Part shown: piece after piece, positions 58,639-64,000 of the stretch
Numbering within the stretch: the first letter of the stretch is position 1
Layout of the letters: each line of letters starts with the position of its first letter
Origin: Paucibacter_B soli
Lineage (GTDB): Bacteria; Pseudomonadota; Gammaproteobacteria; Burkholderiales; Burkholderiaceae_C
DNA length: 64,000 bases
Direction of reading: 5' to 3'
Assembly (NCBI RefSeq): GCF_037482845.1
Contig: NZ_JBBHJW010000011.1
Span: 169,832 to 233,831, forward strand
Notes under the pieces: model-generated
What the model saw: only the letters and a program-made list of their open reading frames with translations
The model's database searches: none
What the model was told of the DNA's origin: nothing
Made by a program: the position numbers and the translations under genes

Positions 58639-60837
58639 ATGCAGCAAGGCCTTGATCCAAACCGCGTCGGCCTTGTTGCCGTCGTCATTCTGCTTGCGCT
58701 GGTGCAGCCGGTACGGGCGGCGGAAACCAAGCAGAGCGGCGACTGGTTCGATGCCGCCACCTGGACGCCCGGCATGCCCGGCGGTGCCGATGCCGCCACC
58801 ATCAAGGCGGGCCATACCGTGACGGTGCAGCAGGCCGGCGCGGGCGCGCGTTTCGCGTTCGTCTACGGTTCGCTCGAGCTCGCCTCGGTGGGGCCGCCGG
58901 CGACGCTGTCGGTGGAGGCCCTCTATGCCAGCGGAGCGGCCGGGCAGGTTTGGCTCAGCAAGGGCGCGCGCCTCAGCAGCGGCAGCGTGGTGCTCAATGG
59001 CAGCGCCGGCGGGCCCGGGCTGGTGAGCATCGATGGTGCGGCCACGCCGGACGGCAGCCGCGCCAGCTGGGTCAACTCGCTGGGCTTCGACGTGGGCGTG
59101 GGCAACGGCGTCTACAACGGCACCGTGCTGCTCAGCAACGACGCCAGGATAGGTTCGCGCGACACCACCGTGGGCAGCAGCGATGGCCTGGGCCTGGTGG
59201 ACATCAAGCATTCGAGCTGGGTCAACAGCAACAGCTTCGTGGTCGGCAATGCCGGGCTGGCGACGCTCTACCTGCACGACCGTGCCCTCGTCAGCGATGT
59301 GACGGGCGTGATCGGCGCCGGCTCCAACTACTATCTGGCCCGCAATGCGCTGCTGGGCAATGCCGTCGTCGACAACAGCATCTGGACCCATGCGGGCGAC
59401 TTCATCGTCGGCGACTATGGCAAAGCGCAGCTCAGCGCGCTCAACGGCGCCATCATCAGCAGCCAGAACGCCTATATCGGCCGTGAGGCCAGTGCCATCG
59501 CCAGCGCCACCCTGGACGGCGCCAGCTGGACCAATGGCGGCGCCATGTTCGTGGGCTACAACGGCGACGGCACGCTGCTCATCAAGAGCGCTGCCAGCCT
59601 GAGCAGCGTGGCGCTGGACATCGGCGCCTCCAAGCTCGGCAAGGGCCTGGTGACGGTGGACGGCACGATGCTGACCCTGAGCCAGGGTTTGATCGTCGGC
59701 AACGGTCTGGCAGGCCTGACGGGCGATCTTTACGACGGCCACGCCAACGGCCGGCTCGACATCCGCAACGGCGCGCGCGTCGGCAGCGCCTGGGGCCAGA
59801 TCGGCAACTGGTTCGGCGCCAGCGGCACAGTGGAGGTTCAGGGCGCCGATGCCGGCGGCCAGCCCGCCAGCTGGATCACCGGCCCGCTCTATATCGGCGA
59901 GCGCGGCAGCGGCACGCTGCGCATTGCCGGTGGCGGCCTGGTGCACAGCGCCAAGACCTATCTGGGCCAGGGCCTGGCGGGCGGCGGCGCGCTCTACCTT
60001 GACGGCACGGCCGCCGCGCGCGGCGTGCTGGAAACCGAGCAGATCGTGCGCGCCAATGGCAGCATCGTCTTCGACGGTGGCGTGCTGCGCGCCAACAGCA
60101 GCGAGCCGAACTTTCTGCTCAATGTGGCGGGCGTGCTGGTGCAGGCCGGCGGCGCCCATATTGACAGCAATGGCCACAGCCTGGGCGTGAACACCACGCT
60201 GAGCGGCGCGGGCGGTCTGCACAAGCTGGGCCAGGGCACGCTGGACCTGCAAGGCCTGGCCTCGCTGGCCAGCATCTCGACCGTACAGGCCGGCCGCCTG
60301 CTCATCAACGGCAGCTTCACCGGCGACCTGGAGGTACAGGCCGGCGCCATCCTGGGCGGCAGCGGCACGATTGCCGGCGCCGTGCATGTGCTGGCCGGCG
60401 GCGTGCTGTCTCCCGGCAACAGCCCGGGCACCCTTGCCGTGCACGGGGCGCTGACCCTGGACCCGCAGGGCGCGCTGCAGATCGAGCTGGGCAGTCAGAG
60501 CGACCTGCTGCTGGTGCAGGGCGATCTGGTGCTGAGCGGGGTGATCAACTTCAGCGGCGATGCAGCCTTCTTTGCGGCCGGCGGCATGCCCAGCTTCCTG
60601 GCCTACAGCGGCAGCCTGGAACACCAGGGCCTGCGCATCGGCAGCCTGCCGGACGGCCTTGACCGCAACGCCTTCGCGCTGGACTTCAGCAAGCCCGGAC
60701 TGCTGGGCGTGGCGGCGGCCGTGCCCGAGCCGGCCAGCGCGGCGATGCTGCTTCTGGGCGGCTTGATGCTGCTGCTGCTGCTGCGACTGCCGAAGGCGCT
60801 CAAGCGGCTGCGAGGCGGGCCGGCGGCTTGGCACTGA
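58639..60837 (+). CDS. PEP-CTERM-anchored beta-helix-like exported protein
   Basis: 732 residues from the ATG at 58639 (GGGGGAG upstream); the frame is open to 58570. A signal peptide (to about 33) is followed by a G8/autotransporter-like start (GDWFDAATWTPGMPGGADAAT) and many short Asn/Gly-rich turns of repeated 20-30-residue length (about 60-560), as in right-handed beta-helix adhesins. The C-terminus is a PEP-CTERM signal: VPEPASAAM, a hydrophobic helix and a basic end. The exosortase that would cut it is not in the window. Likely surface or matrix protein. Confidence 0.85.
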   Translation: MQQGLDPNRVGLVAVVILLALVQPVRAAETKQSGDWFDAATWTPGMPGGADAATIKAGHTVTVQQAGAGARFAFVYGSLELASVGPPATLSVEALYASGAAGQVWLSKGARLSSGSVVLNGSAGGPGLVSIDGAATPDGSRASWVNSLGFDVGVGNGVYNGTVLLSNDARIGSRDTTVGSSDGLGLVDIKHSSWVNSNSFVVGNAGLATLYLHDRALVSDVTGVIGAGSNYYLARNALLGNAVVDNSIWTHAGDFIVGDYGKAQLSALNGAIISSQNAYIGREASAIASATLDGASWTNGGAMFVGYNGDGTLLIKSAASLSSVALDIGASKLGKGLVTVDGTMLTLSQGLIVGNGLAGLTGDLYDGHANGRLDIRNGARVGSAWGQIGNWFGASGTVEVQGADAGGQPASWITGPLYIGERGSGTLRIAGGGLVHSAKTYLGQGLAGGGALYLDGTAAARGVLETEQIVRANGSIVFDGGVLRANSSEPNFLLNVAGVLVQAGGAHIDSNGHSLGVNTTLSGAGGLHKLGQGTLDLQGLASLASISTVQAGRLLINGSFTGDLEVQAGAILGGSGTIAGAVHVLAGGVLSPGNSPGTLAVHGALTLDPQGALQIELGSQSDLLLVQGDLVLSGVINFSGDAAFFAAGGMPSFLAYSGSLEHQGLRIGSLPDGLDRNAFALDFSKPGLLGVAAAVPEPASAAMLLLGGLMLLLLLRLPKALKRLRGGPAAWH

Positions 60838-60901
60838 ACTGGTGTACCGTCGGCCTAGCGCCCGGCGCGGGCCGGATCGGACACCAGGAGACGCAAGCAT
60901 C

Positions 60902-61738
60902 ATGTTGACGAACCTCAGCGGCAAGACCCTCTTCATCACCGGCGCCTCGCGCGGCATCGGCCTGGCGGTGGCCAAGCGCGCCGCGGCGGACGGCGCCAAC
61001 ATCGTCATCGCGGCCAAGACCGCCGAGGCCAACCCCAAGCTGCCCGGCACCATTTACAGCGCCGCGGCCGAGATCGAGGCCGCCGGGGGTCAGGCCTTGC
61101 CGCTGCAATGCGACATCCGCGACGAGGCCAGCGTGCTGGCCGCGGTGGCCGCGGCGGTGGCGCGCTTCGGCGGCATCGACATCCTCGTCAACAACGCCAG
61201 CGCGATCAGCCTCACGCCCACCCCGGCCACGCCGATGAAGCGCTTCGACCTGATGTTCGGTGTCAACGTGCGCGGCACCTACCTCTGCACCCAGGCCTGC
61301 CTGGGCGAGCTGACGCAAAGCGCCAAGGCCGGCCGCAACCCCCATGTGCTCAATATGTCGCCGCCGCTCAACATGAAGGAGCACTGGTTCGCCAACCATG
61401 TGGCCTACACCATGGCCAAGTACGGCATGAGCGAATGCACGCTGGGCCATGCCGGCGAGTTCAGGCCGCTGGGCATAGGCGTCAACTCGCTGTGGCCGCG
61501 CACCCCCATCGCCACCGCGGCGCTGCAAATGATCCCGGGCGTGGACATGGATTTGTGCCGTAAGCCAGAAATCATGGCCGATGCCGCCTACCTGGTACTC
61601 ACCAGCGATGCCCGCAGCTGCACCGGCAACTTCTTCATCGACGAGGATCTGCTGCGTCAGCATGGCATCACCGAGCTGGACCAATACAGCGTCAAGCCGG
61701 GCACGACGAACTTCCTGCCGGACTTCTTTGTCGACTGA
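60902..61738 (+). CDS. Short-chain dehydrogenase/reductase, HSDL2-like
   Basis: 278 residues from the ATG at 60902. Cofactor motif TGASRGIG (about 14-21), NNASA (about 98-102), catalytic MSPPLN (Ser), and YTMAKYG (Tyr-x3-Lys). The long C-terminal tail after FFIDEDLL matches the hydroxysteroid dehydrogenase-like group 2 family. Substrate unknown. Its last 47 bp overlap the integrase gene on the opposite strand, so integron insertion probably did not disrupt it. Confidence 0.88.
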   Translation: MLTNLSGKTLFITGASRGIGLAVAKRAAADGANIVIAAKTAEANPKLPGTIYSAAAEIEAAGGQALPLQCDIRDEASVLAAVAAAVARFGGIDILVNNASAISLTPTPATPMKRFDLMFGVNVRGTYLCTQACLGELTQSAKAGRNPHVLNMSPPLNMKEHWFANHVAYTMAKYGMSECTLGHAGEFRPLGIGVNSLWPRTPIATAALQMIPGVDMDLCRKPEIMADAAYLVLTSDARSCTGNFFIDEDLLRQHGITELDQYSVKPGTTNFLPDFFVD

Positions 61739-62921
61739 GCTCAGCCATCGTCGGCGCCAGCCTCAGCAGGTCGGCAGGGCTGCGCACCGCGCCGCCGGCG
61801 AGCCTGAGCACATGGGTGTAGATCATGGTGGTGGCCACATCGGCGTGTCCGAGCAGTTCCTGCACCGTGCGGATGTCGTAGCCGGCCTGCAGCAGGTGCG
61901 TGGCAAAGGAATGCCTGAGCGTGTGCGGGCTGGCCGGCTTGGTGGCGCCGATGCCGGCCGCATGCGCGGCGCGCTTGAAGGCGCGCTGGAAGGTCTGGTC
62001 AAACATATGGTGCCGCCGCACCGCGCCGGTCCGCGGGTCCGTGGAGTGGGCATTCTGTGGGAACACCCAGAACCATGGCCAGCTCTGGCCTGCCCTGGGG
62101 TACTTGCGCTCCAGTGCGTCCGGCATTTCAACGCCGGCGCGCCCGTCTTGCTGGTCCTGACGCCATAGATCGTGGGCCACTCTGAGCTGCTGCTTCAACG
62201 GCGCGCAGAGAGACTCGGGCAGCATCACGACGCGATCCTTCGCGCCCTTGCCCTCCCGCACGATGATGGCCCGGTGCGCGAAGTCCAGGTCCTTGACCCT
62301 GAGGCGCAAGCCTTCCGTGAGGCGCATGCCGGTGCCGTAGAGCAGCCATCCGAACAGACGCAATGAGCCATCCGGCAAGGCTTCCAGCAGCCGATGGACC
62401 TCTTCGCGGCTGAGCACCACCGGCAGCCGCCGCTGCGAGCGCGGGCGACCGATTTCCGACATCCATGGCAACTGCAGCCCCAGCACCTTGCCATAGAGGA
62501 ACAGCAGTGCGGACAGCGCCTGACGATGGGTCGACGCGGACAACTGACGCTCGCTGGCCAGCCAGCTCAAAAAGGCCTCGACCTCGGGGCCGCCCAGCTC
62601 CGAGGGGTGGCGCAGGCGATGAAAGCGGATGAAGGCGCGCGCCCAATGCAGATAGGCGTCTTCGGTGTTGCGGCTGTAATGCAGAAAACGGATCCGCTCG
62701 CGCAACTGATCCAGCAGGCGCGCCGATTGCAGCGGCGGCAAGGGCATGGACTTGGATGCGCCTGCTGGTGCTACGCGGCGAGATGGCACGGCAAGCCGCG
62801 CAGATGCGGACGCAGATGGAGACGCATAAGCCGCCGCCGATGCCGCCGCCGATGCCGATGCCGATGCCGATGCCGATGCCGATGCAGCATCCCCCGCCGG
62901 TACGATGGACGAATCGAGCAT
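61692..62921 (-). CDS. intI: Integron integrase IntI with an Ala/Ser-rich N-terminal extension
   Basis: 409 residues from the ATG at 62921 (TTGGAG seven bases upstream); the family normally begins near MPLPPLQSARLL (residue 59, ATG at 62747), so about 58 residues are extra and mostly Ala/Ser repeats. The tyrosine recombinase core is complete: Arg in GTGMRLTEGLRL, HTLRHSFATH, LLGHADVATTM and Tyr in MIYTHVL. The ALERKYPRAGQSWPWFW insert is the additional domain that only integron integrases have. It cuts attI and attC to move gene cassettes. A LexA box lies upstream and a cassette beyond it. Confidence 0.95.
   Translation of the reverse strand: MLDSSIVPAGDAASASASASASASAAASAAAYASPSASASARLAVPSRRVAPAGASKSMPLPPLQSARLLDQLRERIRFLHYSRNTEDAYLHWARAFIRFHRLRHPSELGGPEVEAFLSWLASERQLSASTHRQALSALLFLYGKVLGLQLPWMSEIGRPRSQRRLPVVLSREEVHRLLEALPDGSLRLFGWLLYGTGMRLTEGLRLRVKDLDFAHRAIIVREGKGAKDRVVMLPESLCAPLKQQLRVAHDLWRQDQQDGRAGVEMPDALERKYPRAGQSWPWFWVFPQNAHSTDPRTGAVRRHHMFDQTFQRAFKRAAHAAGIGATKPASPHTLRHSFATHLLQAGYDIRTVQELLGHADVATTMIYTHVLRLAGGAVRSPADLLRLAPTMAELSRQRSPAGSSSCPA
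62839..62886 (-). repeat. Hexanucleotide repeat (GATGCC)n in the integrase 5' end
   Basis: Five perfect GATGCC units (62851-62880) followed by GATGCA, with a related imperfect unit before (62839-62850). It encodes the Ala-Ser repeat. The six-base unit keeps the frame, so changes in copy number alter length only. Confidence 0.85.
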
Positions 62922-63022
62922 GATCGACTCCAATGGCAGCGGCCACAACCAAGGGCTTGCTACCGAGCCGCCCGGCGGTCAAGCCAGTTCAGAATTGGGT
63001 GAGGTTTTTCGAAGTTATTTGA

Positions 63023-63042
63023 TACTGTACATACATACAGCA
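63023..63042. promoter_or_regulatory. LexA (SOS) box upstream of intI
   Basis: TACTGTACATACATACAGCA, CTGT-N8-ACAG with an AT-rich alternating centre and TA/CA flanks close to the LexA consensus. It lies 102-121 bp upstream of the intI start. LexA control of integron integrases is established in other bacteria. Confidence 0.85.
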
Positions 63043-63149
63043 TATGCAAGGCAACGCAAGACTTCAAGCGGCCCAGAGGCCGAATCCACGATCGGACATA
63101 TGGCGACAGCTGGCGGCGCTATGCGTCACCCCATGCGCCATACATCAAC

Positions 63150-63156
63150 GTTAGGG
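63150..63156 (+). mobile_element. attI core, junction of integron and first cassette
   Basis: GTTAGGG, close to the GTTRRRY core site; crossover falls after the first G, so the cassette begins at 63151. The bases GTTAGGGTGCAC at 63150-63161 are the exact reverse complement of the sequence at 63948-63959, the mark of a captured cassette. The last base is G and not a pyrimidine, a known type of variant. Confidence 0.75.
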
Positions 63157-63205
63157 TGCACAAATCTTGTTCCTCTTACCGCCCATCCTTCTCGATAGAC
63201 GCTTC

Positions 63206-63958
63206 ATGCTGAAACGACTCTTTTCCTTTCTCGGAGGCGCCGCCGCAGCGACCTCATCCCAAAGCGCAGCGCCTACGGATCAAGCAGAACAAGCTCTGTT
63301 TCGGCAGATCGCAGAGCGAAGCAAGACCGATCCTTTGATTGGCGCAAAGATCGGCGCTAAGGACGTGACGCAACGCTTGCTTAACGCGATGAAAACAGAC
63401 CGAGGGGTACACGTCGAGTCGTTGCTGTGCGCTCTAGGATCGTTGGCCGGGTACTCCTGCCAGGCCGCGCTTAGAGCTCTAGCTGCGGCGCGCGGTGCAC
63501 CGGAGACGAGCCTGCTAACAGTGATCGAGACTCAAGGGGGAAAGACCTACTTCTTTGGGGATCATCTGAACAAGCCACTTGCAGAGTCTCAGTACTCAGT
63601 GTGGGGCCTTGCAGCTGGGGGTGCACAGCAAGCGGGTTGCTCCAGCCTTCCAGACATCAACGAAATCTTCAAGCATGTCACGTCGGTAGTTGGAACGGAC
63701 GCTTTTGGTTTGCCGCGCATCCCCGAGAAAAACAAGCCCCAAGACATTCCAATCAACTACGTCCGCACGTTGTGGCCAGCCCTTTTTCCCATCATTTCAA
63801 AGTTCTGCCCTAATCCTGAGCATTGGCCCATTCTGCTGAGCTTGTCGATACAAGAGGTTGTCGGCATGGGCAAGGCGGTGATTGATCCCTGCTTAGCGCT
63901 TCAGTTGGTTATGGAGTCTGCTGTCCCGATGTCAAAGGTTAACCTCGGTGCACCCTAA
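63206..63958 (+). CDS. Integron cassette gene of unknown function
   Basis: 250 residues from the ATG at 63206; a TTG at 63167 would add 13. The stop TAA lies within the start of the attC, as usual for cassette genes. GC content is lower than in the surrounding chromosome. The N-terminus (MLKRLFSFLGGAAAATS) could be a weak signal or membrane-targeting stretch; the rest is a mixed alpha/beta protein with HVESLLCALGSLAGYSCQAA and YSVWGLAAGG as its most ordered parts. No known motif. Integron cassettes often carry stress, resistance or defence genes, but nothing here says which. Confidence 0.8.
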   Translation: MLKRLFSFLGGAAAATSSQSAAPTDQAEQALFRQIAERSKTDPLIGAKIGAKDVTQRLLNAMKTDRGVHVESLLCALGSLAGYSCQAALRALAAARGAPETSLLTVIETQGGKTYFFGDHLNKPLAESQYSVWGLAAGGAQQAGCSSLPDINEIFKHVTSVVGTDAFGLPRIPEKNKPQDIPINYVRTLWPALFPIISKFCPNPEHWPILLSLSIQEVVGMGKAVIDPCLALQLVMESAVPMSKVNLGAP

Positions 63959-64000
63959 CCCTTCATTGGAGCCGACGCCTTTCGGCGCGCCTCAATTCAA
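63948..64000 (+). mobile_element. Partial attC site at the window edge
   Basis: The R'' arm GTGCACCCTAAC complements the cassette start at 63150-63161, followed by TTCATTGGAGCC, GACGCC-TTTC-GGCG and GCGCCTCAATTCAA, the bipartite stem of an attC. The 3' arm (GTTRRRY) lies beyond base 64000, so the site is cut. More cassettes may follow. Confidence 0.85.

Noticed and set aside
63128..63142. 15-bp match ACCCCATGCGCCATA with 32707-32721, possibly a shared recombination site
   Set aside because: In a 64-kb GC-rich window one such match is expected by chance, and the 32.7-kb copy has no GTTRRRY core or attC stem.

Overview
The window is high-GC DNA from a Betaproteobacterium of the order Burkholderiales, most like the Roseateles/Paucibacter/Rubrivivax group. 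This rests on the gene set and order (mnmG-rsmG-parA...parB with parS sites, short-form argC, queE/queD, PEP-CTERM protein, DUF2242 lipoprotein) and on recognisable protein families; I ran no database search. Most of it is core chromosome. The two ends, a TPR protein at 1-1863 and an integron cassette after 63150, are lower in GC and look acquired. I found no tRNA, rRNA, CRISPR array or insertion sequence.

Layout. 1-6127: truncated TPR protein, MaoC-type hydratase, secreted alpha/beta hydrolase and a NatAB-type ABC exporter. 6131-11082: a compact cell-signalling or bacteriocin-like module made of a LuxR-type regulator with an altered ligand pocket, a 57-residue double-glycine leader peptide with a 12-residue predicted core, an HlyD-type adaptor and a C39-peptidase ABC exporter. 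A perfect 20-bp lux-box-like palindrome precedes the peptide gene and a related sequence precedes the regulator. This is the best candidate for an undescribed system. 11079-18619: chromosome segregation and tRNA/rRNA modification block, with two parS sites inside mnmG and rsmG, parA and parB split by unrelated genes. 18957-23768: PrkA(YeaG)-YeaH-SpoVR stress operon. 23865-34413: lipoprotein, D-lactate dehydrogenase-like flavoprotein, chemoreceptor, cobalamin adenosyltransferase, a divergent WYL regulator/HNH-like pair, an AbrB/PIN toxin-antitoxin pair, acetyltransferase, exonuclease and a MazG-like enzyme.

34414-38187: dctA and queE/queD lie between two diverged copies of a ~190-bp intergenic element. 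Each copy carries three DnaA-box-like 9-mers at the same offsets. The queD gene encodes three PTPS domains in one chain, and only the middle one keeps both the zinc and the cysteine ligands. 38188-48594: methyltransferase, two-subunit molybdenum hydroxylase, S1/P1 nuclease, second chemoreceptor, and a lipid cluster (two alpha/beta hydrolases plus a wax ester synthase/DGAT). 48616-51429: secreted subtilisin-like protease behind a clear c-di-GMP-I riboswitch, a GFA-family pseudogene broken by an amber codon, and a VOC protein. 51715-60837: membrane protein, an HTH-citrate-synthase-like protein divergent from a TonB receptor with an operator-like repeat on the promoter, DUF2242 lipoprotein, DUF885 peptidase-like protein and a PEP-CTERM protein.

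60902-64000: an SDR enzyme, then a chromosomal integron. The integrase has an Ala/Ser repeat extension, a LexA box lies in its promoter region, and one cassette of unknown function is bounded by attI and a partial attC at the window edge.
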